From Siminovitchia terrae (lineage in GTDB: Bacteria; Bacillota; Bacilli; Bacillales; Bacillaceae_C): DNA of 55,312 nt. Positions within the stretch are counted from its first letter, which is position 1. Each line of letters starts with the position of its first letter. The notes beneath the pieces are model-generated. The model ran no database searches. It was not told the DNA's origin and worked only from the letters and a program-made list of their open reading frames with translations. The translations under genes were made by a program, and so were the position numbers. The stretch covers positions 297,286-352,597 of the forward strand of contig NZ_QYTW02000003.1 in the NCBI RefSeq assembly GCF_003605405.2, given 5' to 3'. Shown piece after piece: positions 8,100 to 17,407 of the stretch.

Positions 8100-8891
8100 T
8101 CAGGGATTTTCTTTATGCCATCTTTGAATTGCTCTTTGGATCAACGGCAATTTTAATAAGGTGGCTTCTTCCCCCATTTCGATAATCTCACCGATATTTT
8201 TAAAAGCCTTTGTGCTTAAATGCTCCACAGGGGGCAAAATCATGACATCAGACTCCACCTCCCTTGCAGCAATAATTTCCTGCTGCAGTATATCCAAACT
8301 CTGCATGATTACATCATACACCGTAAGAATCTCCGCACGCCGATTCACTCTTGAAACATCCACCCCAATCACAATATTTGCTCCCATTTCTTTTACAGTT
8401 GTTACTGGAACCCGATCCGACACCCCGCCATCGACCATGAGCCTGCCGTCTATTTTCTCAGGTACAAATACACCGGGAATGGAAATACTGGCTCTCACAA
8501 TTTCAGGAATGGGCCCCTTCTTGAACACGACTTTTTCGCCGGTCTGTAAATCCGTCGCAATGACAGCGACAGGAATATCCAAATCTTCAATCTGCTTTCC
8601 CTGCATGAACAGGCGGATTAAATTCTTCACTCTATTCCCCGCAATAAACCCCATTTTCGGGACTGTGAAATCTATATAGTACTGTCTTTTAAAAGCTTTC
8701 GATAATTTTATAAGCTGGCTGATATCATGGCCAAAGCCATAAAAACATCCTATTAGCGCTCCCATGCTGCTGCCTGCAATCATATCTACGGGGATGGAAT
8801 GATCTTTTAGAACTTTAAGTACTCCCAAATGGGCAAAACCCCTTGCACCCCCAGATCCGAGTGCAAGGCCGATTTTCGGTCTTTTCAACAT
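8100..8891 (-). CDS. ylbK: Patatin-like phospholipase-family protein YlbK
   Basis: 263 residues. The patatin catalytic set is complete: the oxyanion motif LGSGGARGFAHLGV near residues 11-24, the nucleophile elbow GSSMG with serine about residue 42, and the aspartate in DGGVSD about 154-159. Such enzymes hydrolyse acyl esters of lipids; the natural substrate of YlbK is unknown. The ATG follows GGGGGCGGTGA. In B. subtilis ylbL, a PDZ-domain secreted protease, lies next to ylbK; here ylbL is absent and ylbK ends against ylbM. Confidence 0.88.
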   Translation of the reverse strand: MLKRPKIGLALGSGGARGFAHLGVLKVLKDHSIPVDMIAGSSMGALIGCFYGFGHDISQLIKLSKAFKRQYYIDFTVPKMGFIAGNRVKNLIRLFMQGKQIEDLDIPVAVIATDLQTGEKVVFKKGPIPEIVRASISIPGVFVPEKIDGRLMVDGGVSDRVPVTTVKEMGANIVIGVDVSRVNRRAEILTVYDVIMQSLDILQQEIIAAREVESDVMILPPVEHLSTKAFKNIGEIIEMGEEATLLKLPLIQRAIQRWHKENP

Positions 8892-8982
8892 TCACCGCCC
8901 CCTTTGCCCCATTTTATGGTCTAAAAGGATAGCCTATGAGTATATTGGTTATGTAGGGTTCCTTGGACAAGGAGGGCTGAAC

Positions 8983-10194
8983 TTGAACTTATCAAAAATA
9001 AAAACCGTTTTCCTTGCTGTAATGGTAACATCAATGGCCGCTTCCATGGTCCTTCTTCCGGAAAAATCTTTTGAAGCATCCGTCCGCGGCCTCAACATGT
9101 GGTGGGAAATCGTCTTTCCATCCCTATTTCCTTTTTTTGTACTTTCCGAGTTGCTGATAGGGTTTGGAGTCGTAAAATTTATGGGAGTGTTGCTTGAACC
9201 GTTAATGAGGCCACTTTTCAGGGTTCCTGGTGTTGGGGGATTCGCCTGGGCGATGGGGATGGCTTCTGGTTTTCCTGCTGGGACAAAAATAACCGCACGG
9301 CTACGCCAAGAGGGGCATTTAACGCGTGATGAAGCAGAGAGGCTTGTATCTTTTACAAATTGCTCAAGTCCTCTTTTTATTTTCGGTGCCGTTTCAATAG
9401 GTTTTTTTCATAATCCAAAGCTTGGCTTCCTTTTGGCTTTAACCCATTATATAGGCAATTTCTCTGTAGGAATCATCATGAGAAATTTCGGTAAAAAAAG
9501 GCCCAAAAGTGAAATGCCAACTTATAAACGGCCGCTTTTGACCGAAGCTTTGTCCGCTTTGCATCAAACTAGACTGAAAAATAAAAAGCCGATCGGAAAG
9601 CTGGTAGGGGATGCTGTCATTTCATCCATCCACACATTACTTATGATCGGCGGTTTTATTATATTATTTTCTGTAGTAAACAAGCTGTTGTTTCACATGC
9701 ATGTTACAGCGTTTCTGGCAAAATTGGTAGAAGGTATCTTAATGATTTTCCATCTGCCAACGTCTTTAAGCATCCCTTCTATTGCCGGTATTTTCGAGAT
9801 TACTCTCGGAAGCCAGATGACCAGCCAGATACAAGATGCAACCCTTATGCAACAGGCCATTATGGCTAGCTTTATTCTCGGGTTCAGCGGTTTCAGTGTA
9901 CAAGCGCAGGCCGCGAGCATACTTGCCCAAACTGATATCCGTTTCCGCCCTTTCTTTATAGCCAGGATTCTTCATGGTTTTTTGGCCGGTTTTTTTACTT
10001 TCATTTTTTGGAAGCCATTCGAACAAAGGTTTTTGAGCGGCCAATCCATGTCCACTCCGGTATTTTTTCAGAAGCATGACATTTGGTGGGAAAATGTGCT
10101 TAATTGGTTAAAGCAATTTGGGCCTCTTTTCACCATTTTTATGTTATTGATTTGCATAGCGGTCTATGTACAGAAAATCGAATCAAAAAACTAG
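8983..10194 (+). CDS. ylbJ: Sporulation integral membrane protein YlbJ
   Basis: 403 residues from a TTG codon with AAGGAGG nine bases upstream. Multiple membrane segments are present (for example residues 6-24, 44-66, 115-140, 205-230, 290-315, 380-398). The block MASGFPAGTKITARLRQEG resembles the nucleoside-recognition/Gate domain shared by YlbJ and SpoIIIA-era transport proteins. In B. subtilis ylbJ is made in the mother cell under sigma-E and is needed for heat-resistant spores. The gene is monocistronic, converging on coaD with a single base between the stops. Confidence 0.9.
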   Translation: MNLSKIKTVFLAVMVTSMAASMVLLPEKSFEASVRGLNMWWEIVFPSLFPFFVLSELLIGFGVVKFMGVLLEPLMRPLFRVPGVGGFAWAMGMASGFPAGTKITARLRQEGHLTRDEAERLVSFTNCSSPLFIFGAVSIGFFHNPKLGFLLALTHYIGNFSVGIIMRNFGKKRPKSEMPTYKRPLLTEALSALHQTRLKNKKPIGKLVGDAVISSIHTLLMIGGFIILFSVVNKLLFHMHVTAFLAKLVEGILMIFHLPTSLSIPSIAGIFEITLGSQMTSQIQDATLMQQAIMASFILGFSGFSVQAQAASILAQTDIRFRPFFIARILHGFLAGFFTFIFWKPFEQRFLSGQSMSTPVFFQKHDIWWENVLNWLKQFGPLFTIFMLLICIAVYVQKIESKN

Positions 10195-10195
10195 T

Positions 10196-11249
<1,054 letters not shown>

Positions 11250-11261
11250 ATTCGTCACCAT

Positions 11262-11541
11262 TCGTCCTGTATTGTCGCTTTTTATACTAACACAAAAGTT
11301 TTCTACAATCTATATTAATCAAGTGAGACTTTACACCTACATGATTGATTGCATAAGACATGTATAAAAGTTTTGTTAACGGTGATAATATGGATAACAA
11401 CATCGCAGCAGATGTTGTTGCCAACCGCGGAGAAGACTTACGCTTCCCCATAAGTTCTTCCTCCGGTTTCTCCTCTCCCTTTGCCTTCTATCCGTTTATA
11501 CGGAAAATAGAAGGACCCTGCAGTGTATTCTGCAGGGTTTT
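11262..11541 (+). other. Gene-free stretch with two hairpins
   Basis: Contains a perfect 9-base inverted repeat AACAACATC/GATGTTGTT (11396-11419, loop 6) and a terminator-like stem CCCTGCAG/CTGCAGGG with T6 on the plus strand (11516-11543). The second also lies at the 3' end of the minus-strand stalk-domain gene. No convincing coding sequence is seen; a 61-codon plus-strand frame lacks a ribosome binding site. Confidence 0.5.
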
Positions 11542-11543
11542 TT
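11516..11543. terminator. Terminator hairpin next to the stalk-domain gene
   Basis: The stem CCCTGCAG/CTGCAGGG with a six-base loop is followed by TTTTTT on the plus strand. On the minus strand the tail is TCCTTCTATTTT, so it may also end the stalk-domain gene, whose stop codon lies inside the T run. Confidence 0.65.
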
Positions 11544-12936
11544 AATGTATATTAATTTCCTGACTATTTTCCTCCACTTCCAAATCAAACAGTCCCTTAA
11601 GTGCAGCTGTATCAAAATAGACTTCATTATGGTCCATAGAAAACGGGTTCCGCTGAAAACCAAATTGCTGCCCGTTTTTAAAGAATAATTTCTTTGAAAA
11701 AATAAAGTGATACTTATCACCATTTTTACCAATCATCAACTCTTTTGGCTTGGATGAATCCAATACATGAAAGCCAAGCATTTCGATCAATGGGACAAAG
11801 GATATATAGGTCCGATCATTTTGGAGTAAAATGTTTATTTTGTCAGCTTTTTTGCCGTTTATATATATTTTCCGTTTATCTAAAAAGTAAAACGGCTGGA
11901 ACGGCTTGCTCATATCAGCGTTTTTTTGAAAAAAATCAGTTTTAATTCCCGCAGTATCTTCAAGCAATTCATCGAGCAGCTGACTAGTAATAGTTTTTGA
12001 ATCTGTCGAGAGAATGTTTTCCAACCAGCGATCTGCTTGTTCTTTGGTTAACACCGAGAAGATTGTTTCCCGCATTTTTTCCACCTTGTTACTATGGGCA
12101 GGCGTATGAGTTAGAGAAGAAACAAGCAAATCGAGCATCCACTCTTTTTCATCCGTGAAAGAAAGCTTTTTTGCAAGCAGCAGGCTAGCAAGCTGTTTTT
12201 CCACATTTTTTTTCCCCCCCGGTACGAAGATCAGCTTGTCTGTTTCGGTAAGCTCGCTAATATTGTTCGACATGATCACAAATATTTTCTCGTCAGGAAC
12301 GAGCTTTTCAAATATAGATCGTTTTAACGAAGGCTTACCTTCTGAGTAAATGGTGAGATGCTGATTCATTTCCATTGGCACGAGAGCTTGCTCTTGCCAA
12401 AATAGCGGAGGTATTAATCCTTCTGCCTTAAATACATAATAGTCAAGGCCTTCCATTTTTTCTTTTCCAGCTAAATCCGCCCCTGTTGCCCAGCTGCCAT
12501 TTCGCCAATTTTGTTCTGTCAACTGGATACGTGTAGAAGCGCTTGGTGCCTCTTTAATCGTTATTCCCCAATCCTCCAGCAAGAAGCTGTTAACCTTCAT
12601 GGGGGCTTTAAGCTTATATGTAAAAGTCAGAGGGCCTTCCTTGACCTTTAATTGGCTGTTTTTTCCATCCTCCCATTTGCAGACATGATCCTCTCCCAAT
12701 TGACAATCGATATCTTTTGCTTTTGGTGGGTAGTGTATATGGTATTTTCCTTCCGGAAGATTTTCGATAGACTGTTTTATCACAAATTCGTCTTGCGTAT
12801 GCCGAATAGTAAATGTTTGTTCAATATTCAACACAGCCGCATCTTCTACAGAATGATAGCCTTTCCACTGAATGAACAATATACAACCTATAACAAACGC
12901 AAGAAACAATGAAAAGCGAATAATCCTTTTAGTCAA
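11542..12936 (-). CDS. Membrane-anchored stalk-domain protein of unknown role
   Basis: 464 residues from a TTG with GGGGGAGAG upstream; an ATG five codons earlier lacks such a site. Residues about 6-24 are a single membrane anchor. The middle is extracellular-looking and unassigned. Residues about 345-455 (RKIYINGKKADKINILLQ, YISFVPLIEMLGFHV) match the copper amine oxidase N-terminal-like stalk domain widespread in secreted Firmicute proteins. It has no counterpart at this position in B. subtilis and separates rsmD from ylbG. An intergenic repeat begins about 20 bases upstream, so its promoter may lie in or by that repeat. Cell-envelope function is inferred only. Confidence 0.7.
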   Translation of the reverse strand: MTKRIIRFSLFLAFVIGCILFIQWKGYHSVEDAAVLNIEQTFTIRHTQDEFVIKQSIENLPEGKYHIHYPPKAKDIDCQLGEDHVCKWEDGKNSQLKVKEGPLTFTYKLKAPMKVNSFLLEDWGITIKEAPSASTRIQLTEQNWRNGSWATGADLAGKEKMEGLDYYVFKAEGLIPPLFWQEQALVPMEMNQHLTIYSEGKPSLKRSIFEKLVPDEKIFVIMSNNISELTETDKLIFVPGGKKNVEKQLASLLLAKKLSFTDEKEWMLDLLVSSLTHTPAHSNKVEKMRETIFSVLTKEQADRWLENILSTDSKTITSQLLDELLEDTAGIKTDFFQKNADMSKPFQPFYFLDKRKIYINGKKADKINILLQNDRTYISFVPLIEMLGFHVLDSSKPKELMIGKNGDKYHFIFSKKLFFKNGQQFGFQRNPFSMDHNEVYFDTAALKGLFDLEVEENSQEINIH

Positions 12937-12954
12937 ACTACTCTCCCCCATTAT

Positions 12955-13490
12955 AAGAAAAGCGAAAGGCGCACAACCTTAGGCGACAAGCACAAGGCGA
13001 ATTGCGAGGAGGCGGTTCCTCAGCCACCACAGCAAAGCTGCTAATTTCAATCCTGAAAAGTTTCCTTGAGAATGCTTCATGCAGCTTTTCAACGAGGAAA
13101 ACATATCCTTCCTTGAATAAGCTGTGTCGCAGGAGCACATTCTTCCTGAATAAACTTCCGCGTGACTTGATTCTTGCGCCGATGGTGCTGTACGTCGGCT
13201 GGCTCAAGCAGCGACGTCCTATCGCTTCGCTTGCACTAGCACATCCTTGTGCGTCAGCAGAATCAAAACGAGACTTCCTGTCGCTTCGCTTGCACTAGCA
13301 CATCCCTGTGCGTCAGCAGGATCAAAACGAGACTTCCTGTCGCTTCGCTGCACTAGCACATCCCTATGCGCCGGCAGGCTCAGAACGCGGCATCCTGCAG
13401 CTTTGCTTGCGCTAGCACATCCCTGTGCGTCAAAGTCTATGTTAACCTATTGTAGTGAAGTTTGTTAGTCGCTGAGCGCTAGAACTGGAC
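12955..13490 (+). repeat. GC-rich intergenic repeat family, copy 3, with internal tandem array
   Basis: Starts AAAAGCGAAAGGCGC and ends GAGCGCTAGAACTGGACA, the family's left and right ends. It includes GGAGGCGGTTCCTCAGCC and the long segment shared with 2126-2430. Inside, 13210-13437 holds four tandem units of about 59 bases. The block separates the stalk-domain gene from ylbG. Confidence 0.75.
13210..13437 (+). repeat. 59-base tandem repeat, about four units
   Basis: The phrase CGCTTCGCTTGCACTAGCAC recurs at about 13222, 13282, 13341 and (diverged) 13399, each followed by ATCC-TGTGCG-CAGCAGGATCAAAACG or a variant. The period is 59, then 58 where unit 3 lost a T. The first three units are the most alike. 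Confidence 0.85.
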
Positions 13491-13530
13491 ATCTATATCA
13501 TCTAAATTTGTATTTTGCTCACCACTTAAA

Positions 13531-13558
13531 GAAAGCGGCCCTGTTATGGGCCGCTTTC
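13531..13558 (-). terminator. Terminator of ylbF-ylbG
   Basis: The stem GAAAGCGGCCC/GGGCCGCTTTC with a six-base loop lies just after the ylbG stop. The minus-strand tail TTTCTTTAA is a moderate T tract. Confidence 0.75.
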
Positions 13559-13560
13559 TC

Positions 13561-13836
13561 TTAAAGACCTATTCGATAATCGTATTCCTTCGCTTTGTCA
13601 GGCTTCGCATTTTCAAATTCCGTCTTGAGATCCGACTTGTAAGAAGGCTCCACTTTCTTAATGAATGGGAGTGATTCCAGTTTTTCAGACAAAGTCTCAA
13701 ATTCATTTTGATTGCAATAGAGTACGGCATATTTCATTCGCTTGGAGACAAAATGTACATTTCCATACCGTCGCAGCATTTTTGTATTTTTTAAATTATA
13801 CAACCATACGATTAATCCTTGTCTTTTCATAAACAT
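13561..13836 (-). CDS. ylbG: UPF0298-family protein YlbG
   Basis: 91 residues. The N terminus (KRQGLIVWLYNLKNTKMLRRYG) and the C terminus (EFENAKPDKAKEYDYRIGL) match the UPF0298 family, whose members are about 90 residues. No catalytic motif is visible and the function is unknown. The ATG follows AAAGGGGAAC. It lies 30 bases after ylbF, so the two are one transcript, as in other Bacillus. Confidence 0.92.
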   Translation of the reverse strand: MFMKRQGLIVWLYNLKNTKMLRRYGNVHFVSKRMKYAVLYCNQNEFETLSEKLESLPFIKKVEPSYKSDLKTEFENAKPDKAKEYDYRIGL

Positions 13837-13866
13837 ATTTGTTCCCCTTTACATCTCTTCCTTTGG

Positions 13867-14313
13867 TTATGCAGAACAGCCGCAGCCGGCTCCGGTTCCG
13901 CATCCTCCTGAGCATGATGAACCTGTATCAAAAAACGGATTGCCTGTATCCACCTTGATACTGTCAGAAACAGCTTGACTGATAATCACGCTTATTTGAT
14001 CCAGCAACGACTGCAAATCATTCTCTGCCTTTCGGAAGTTTGCAACATTTTCGTCAAGATCCATCTCCCGTTTAAGCTCCCGCGTCTTTGTCATGATTTG
14101 CTTATACTCTGGATGGTAACGGCCGAACCGTTGGACATCTTCGTACAATTCCTTCATTTTGACGAACTCAGCAATTTTCCTCCTTGTAGTAGAATCTTCC
14201 TGCAATTTATGATAATAGAACCGATACCGCTCGGCAATATTCGTTTCCTGAATAATTTTACCAAGCATTTCAGCATTCTCGATGATTTCAATACTTTCAA
14301 GTGTAGCAAGCAA
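13867..14313 (-). CDS. ylbF: RicF (YlbF), subunit of the RicAFT complex
   Basis: 148 residues from a TTG that follows GGAGGTGA; this matches the family length better than an upstream GTG. The helical YlbF/YmcA domain covers residues 1-125 (VQRFGRYHPEYKQI is the conserved core). The C terminus CSGGCGTGAGCGCS carries four cysteines. In B. subtilis RicF, with RicA (YmcA) and RicT (YaaT), forms an iron-sulfur protein complex that directs RNase Y mRNA maturation and affects competence, biofilm and sporulation. RicA and RicT are not in this window. Confidence 0.93.
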   Translation of the reverse strand: MLATLESIEIIENAEMLGKIIQETNIAERYRFYYHKLQEDSTTRRKIAEFVKMKELYEDVQRFGRYHPEYKQIMTKTRELKREMDLDENVANFRKAENDLQSLLDQISVIISQAVSDSIKVDTGNPFFDTGSSCSGGCGTGAGCGCSA

Positions 14314-14368
14314 AGGGCTCACCTCCACTATTTATTTTACCATGTTTCCAGTTGGGCGGCGATACTAT

Positions 14369-14755
14369 CTAGCTGACAGTTGCCTTAAACTTTTTACTGA
14401 TTCCAAGCGACCTGTTGTCCTTGTCCACTATTTCAATTGTAAAAGTGTGAACTCCACTTGAAATATCTTTAACGACGAAAGCAGCTGTATCATATTCATT
14501 GTACAGTTGTCCGTCGATATATAAAAGAGCTTTACCTAATTGTCCTTCAGCTTTTGAACCAGAAAAAGAAACACCAGGTATGAAACACTCGATATATATG
14601 GAATTTCCTTGGACATTGTGACGCACAGTCATTTGCTTACTGGCCTCAACTTCGGTTTCCATCGCTTTTGCTTTTTCAGCTTCAGGGTCCGGCAGCTTTT
14701 GCGCACAACCTGAAAAAATAAGAGCCACCAATGTATATAAGATCATTTTTTTCAT
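14369..14755 (-). CDS. Small secreted lipoprotein of unknown function
   Basis: 128 residues from the ATG giving MKKMILYTL, with AAGAGG eight bases upstream. A lipoprotein signal peptide ends in the lipobox FSGC, placing the lipidated cysteine near residue 17. The remainder looks like one beta-sandwich domain (NSIYIECFIPGVSFSG, SGVHTFTIEIVDKDN), similar in style to Ig-like folds. No enzyme motif is present. It is inserted between ylbE and ylbF relative to B. subtilis. Role in the envelope is inference. Confidence 0.7.
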   Translation of the reverse strand: MKKMILYTLVALIFSGCAQKLPDPEAEKAKAMETEVEASKQMTVRHNVQGNSIYIECFIPGVSFSGSKAEGQLGKALLYIDGQLYNEYDTAAFVVKDISSGVHTFTIEIVDKDNRSLGISKKFKATVS

Positions 14756-14808
14756 CGCCATCACCTCTTACCCTTTAGTTTTTTCCCCAAAGGGTGAGGT
14801 TCATGCAA

Positions 14809-14840
14809 AAAAATAAGAACACATAAATTTATATGTGTTC
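14809..14840 (-). terminator. Terminator of ylbD-ylbE
   Basis: The stem GAACACATA/TATGTGTTC with a six-base AAATTT-like loop is followed on the minus strand by TTATTTTTTT. It lies directly after the ylbE stop codon. Confidence 0.85.
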
Positions 14841-14845
14841 ACCAG

Positions 14846-15079
14846 TTAAGATTTCATACCCTGCAGCATTCCCATCATCATTGAAGCCATTTGTACACCT
14901 CTAGAAAATTTTTCGACCCGGTGTGGGATCGTTTTTTCAAAATAATGGCTAGAGGCAATTTCAAACTGCTCCAATAACTCCGGCTTACGTGAAAGTGTTC
15001 GATACCATCGTGGCTGCTCCCGGATAAAACGCTTCAATTCATTACTGGAATATATATATTGCAATACATCCGCCCTCAT
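14846..15079 (-). CDS. ylbE: YlbE-like protein
   Basis: 77 residues matching the short YlbE family: VLQYIYSSNELKRFIREQP at the N terminus, WYRTLSRKPE in the middle, and a Met/Gly-rich end MASMMMGMLQGMKS. The ATG follows AGGAGAAG. No membrane segment or catalytic motif; function unknown. It starts 14 bases after the ylbD stop, so both form one operon, as in B. subtilis. Confidence 0.88.
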   Translation of the reverse strand: MRADVLQYIYSSNELKRFIREQPRWYRTLSRKPELLEQFEIASSHYFEKTIPHRVEKFSRGVQMASMMMGMLQGMKS

Positions 15080-15093
15080 CTTTTCACTTCTCC

Positions 15094-15501
15094 TTAATCT
15101 TTACGGAATGAAAATGGATTTCTTGGGGCATCATTTTGCGGTTGAGTATTTGTATTTTCTTGATTGTTCCCTTGAAATTGCGTCAGGACTCCTTGGATCG
15201 CTCCTATGGCCTGGCTCAAATTATTAATATGGTGCTGCATTTGATTGGCATCCATTTTTTTAAACACTCCGGTCAATTGCTGGACCCAGTTTTTATCATC
15301 GTCTTTTTTATGACTAGTCTTGGTTTGGCTTCCATTTTTATATTGGGTCCATTTGGGATCATCTTCACCGAGCAAATACCAATCCTCATATAGTTCTTGC
15401 CATGTGTATTCGTCGTCTCTTACCAATTTTATGAGGATCGGATGCTCTTTCACAAATGCTTTGAATTGTTCCACTGATGGATGGAGCTTTTTCCCGGCCA
15501 T
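15094..15501 (-). CDS. ylbD: YlbD-family spore coat protein
   Basis: 135 residues. The family signature HPSVEQFKAFVKEHPILIKLVR followed by TWQELYEDWYLLGEDDP is intact, and the C-terminal half is Gln/Asn rich (NNQENTNTQPQND). YlbD is associated with the spore coat in Bacillus. The ATG follows GAGGTGATTG. It leads the ylbD-ylbE pair. Confidence 0.85.
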   Translation of the reverse strand: MAGKKLHPSVEQFKAFVKEHPILIKLVRDDEYTWQELYEDWYLLGEDDPKWTQYKNGSQTKTSHKKDDDKNWVQQLTGVFKKMDANQMQHHINNLSQAIGAIQGVLTQFQGNNQENTNTQPQNDAPRNPFSFRKD

Positions 15502-15578
15502 CGCTCAATCACCTCAATTTATCCTCCATTTATATTATGACAATGGAGGATGATTGTTCATGTCAAAACGGGAACACT

Positions 15579-16661
15579 TCACATTTCAGAATGCTTGACA
15601 AAGTTCTGAGTATAATTCTTCTTAAATACCCCAACACCGATTAAAGTAAAGTCTTCATCCAAAAGTGCTTTGCGGTGATTCTCCGAATTAACCCAGCCTT
15701 CCATAGCAGCAGGCCCGTCAATATAATCGGCCGCAATATTTTCGCCGGCAGTTTGAAATGAGACCTTTCCTTCCTTTAGCCGTTTTGCAAGGTCACCAAA
15801 AGTCGGTGAATCATGTGCAAAATAGTCGTTTTCTCTCATATCCTTACTATGCCCATACGCCACTTCTGCAATTTCATCATCCCATTTGAGCTCTGGGATA
15901 TCAAAGCGCGTACGAAAGGTATTCGTCAGATCAAAGATCTGCTGTTCACTTCCTCTTTCGATTGCTTCCCATTTATCCTCATCCGGGTCCTCCATATCAA
16001 TCAAATCACCGCTGTAAATCAATTCATATGGCCGCTGGCTGATAAGTGTCTTCTGATCCAGAAACCTGACACTAAATAGTGTCCCGGTAAATTTATCAAT
16101 GGAGAGTTGAGCAAATATGTCTCCAAGCTGGATGAGTGGTCGGATATTTAAATCCTCTTCTGTCAATTCGAATCGATAATTTCCCTCGTGGGCATTCACA
16201 ACAATCTCAGTCTCAAGCACAGTTGATCGATAGATATCCTCAACAGGTTGATCGATTTTAAACGGAGTGATATTCAACTGGCTCCCAACGGCATATATGG
16301 TGACAACTTTGCTATCTTGGATGCCTACCTGCATATATGAATCAAGTTCATTATTATAAATCCACCATTCATATTCATAGGAAGAAGGCTCCTTCCGATC
16401 AGGCTCTCCGAAACCTTCAATTAACTCAGCCTGCGGCCTTCCAATTAAAGAACCGAGACCTTCAGCGGGCTGCTTGTCTGAATCAGTCATTGTGATATGC
16501 GGAATCGCTTCATCATTGTCATGTTTAGGAGGTAGTGAATAAGTATCATCTTTTATGGGGCCCGTTTCTTCAGGGGAATATATATAAAAGCTAATTACAA
16601 GTAATGCGGCTGTAAAAATCAGGATTCGGAATAAGTTACGCAGTTTTACCCCTTCTCTCAA
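15579..16661 (-). CDS. ylbC: CAP-domain secreted protein YlbC
   Basis: 360 residues from a TTG; a CTG six codons later has the better site (GAAGGGG), so the true start is uncertain. A membrane or signal segment covers about residues 11-26. A CAP-associated domain (LGSLIGRPQAELIEGFGEP) spans roughly 60-220, and a C-terminal CAP/SCP domain 235-355 (LTNTFRTRF, VAYGHSKDMRENDYFAHDSP, TAGENIA). Such proteins resemble YkwD and SafA-associated extracytoplasmic proteins; substrate unknown. It points the same way as ylbD, with 77 bases between. Confidence 0.88.
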   Translation of the reverse strand: MREGVKLRNLFRILIFTAALLVISFYIYSPEETGPIKDDTYSLPPKHDNDEAIPHITMTDSDKQPAEGLGSLIGRPQAELIEGFGEPDRKEPSSYEYEWWIYNNELDSYMQVGIQDSKVVTIYAVGSQLNITPFKIDQPVEDIYRSTVLETEIVVNAHEGNYRFELTEEDLNIRPLIQLGDIFAQLSIDKFTGTLFSVRFLDQKTLISQRPYELIYSGDLIDMEDPDEDKWEAIERGSEQQIFDLTNTFRTRFDIPELKWDDEIAEVAYGHSKDMRENDYFAHDSPTFGDLAKRLKEGKVSFQTAGENIAADYIDGPAAMEGWVNSENHRKALLDEDFTLIGVGVFKKNYTQNFVKHSEM

Positions 16662-16810
16662 TGGCTCTCATTATTTAGGTAACATTATACCATTTCCTGC
16701 CGTCTGAACATATAGAAAAAGCTTAGAAAAAGGCAGTCTAGGAAGCGATTGGCTTATTTTGAATATGTTGGGCAAACCATAACTTGCCTTTTTAGAAAAA
16801 ACAAAAAATG

Positions 16811-16844
16811 AGGCGAAAGAAAAACGAATCGTTTTCTTTCGCCT
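16811..16844 (-). terminator. Terminator of ylbB
   Basis: The stem AGGCGAAAGAAAAC/GTTTTCTTTCGCCT lies just after the ylbB stop and is followed on the minus strand by CATTTTTTGTTTTTT. Confidence 0.9.
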
Positions 16845-16855
16845 GCAACATATTC

Positions 16856-17290
16856 CTAGTGTATCGCCTGCTCACCATCGTCTTCCGAGATTTCCGACAA
16901 TGCACCTTTTGCCTGGTTATCGGTTAAATCCCTGACAGCCAAATCCCCAAGTGCAACAATTCCCACCAATTCCCCATTTTCGACAACTGGCAAGCGACGA
17001 ATCTGTTCCTTTGCCATTAACCGTGCGGCTTCCTGTGTTGTCGTATTAGGAGACACCGTATATAGATTTTCGCTCATGACCTCTTCCACCTTGGAGGATG
17101 GGGGCTGTTTTTCAGCAATACAGCGGAGTACAATATCCCTGTCTGTAATAATCCCCATCAACCTTTTATCTTCCACAATGGGTATGACACCGACATTCAA
17201 ATCTTTCATTTTCACAGCTACGTCATAAATATTATCTTTCAATGAACATGTTTCGACATCCCTTGTCATAATATCACTAATATGACTCAT
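16856..17290 (-). CDS. ylbB: CBS-domain protein YlbB
   Basis: 144 residues from the ATG giving MSHISDIMTRDVETC, with AAGGAGG upstream. Two CBS domains fill the chain: residues 1-63 (GVIPIVEDKRLMGIITDRDIVLR) and 70-130 (RRLPVVENGELVGIVALGDLAV). CBS pairs bind adenosyl ligands such as AMP; no catalytic domain is attached, so it may be a ligand-sensing regulator. The partner is unknown. It diverges from ylbA. Confidence 0.9.
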   Translation of the reverse strand: MSHISDIMTRDVETCSLKDNIYDVAVKMKDLNVGVIPIVEDKRLMGIITDRDIVLRCIAEKQPPSSKVEEVMSENLYTVSPNTTTQEAARLMAKEQIRRLPVVENGELVGIVALGDLAVRDLTDNQAKGALSEISEDDGEQAIH

Positions 17291-17407
17291 TTCCTGTGCC
17301 TCCTTAAAAAATTTCATTTCATACCTTCCCTATAGTCACCATTATTGGACAAATTATACTTCCTCAAAATCAACTCTCCGCAAGCAGGCAAATAATATGT
17401 GATTTCG

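Noticed and set aside
13210-13437. Possible CRISPR array
   Set aside because: Units of 59 bases are repeated whole, without unique spacers, and there are no cas genes.
13002-13468. Overlapping ORFs with SLALAHPCAS-type repeats
   Set aside because: The repeated peptide is a product of the 59-base tandem DNA repeat; no ribosome binding site or family support.
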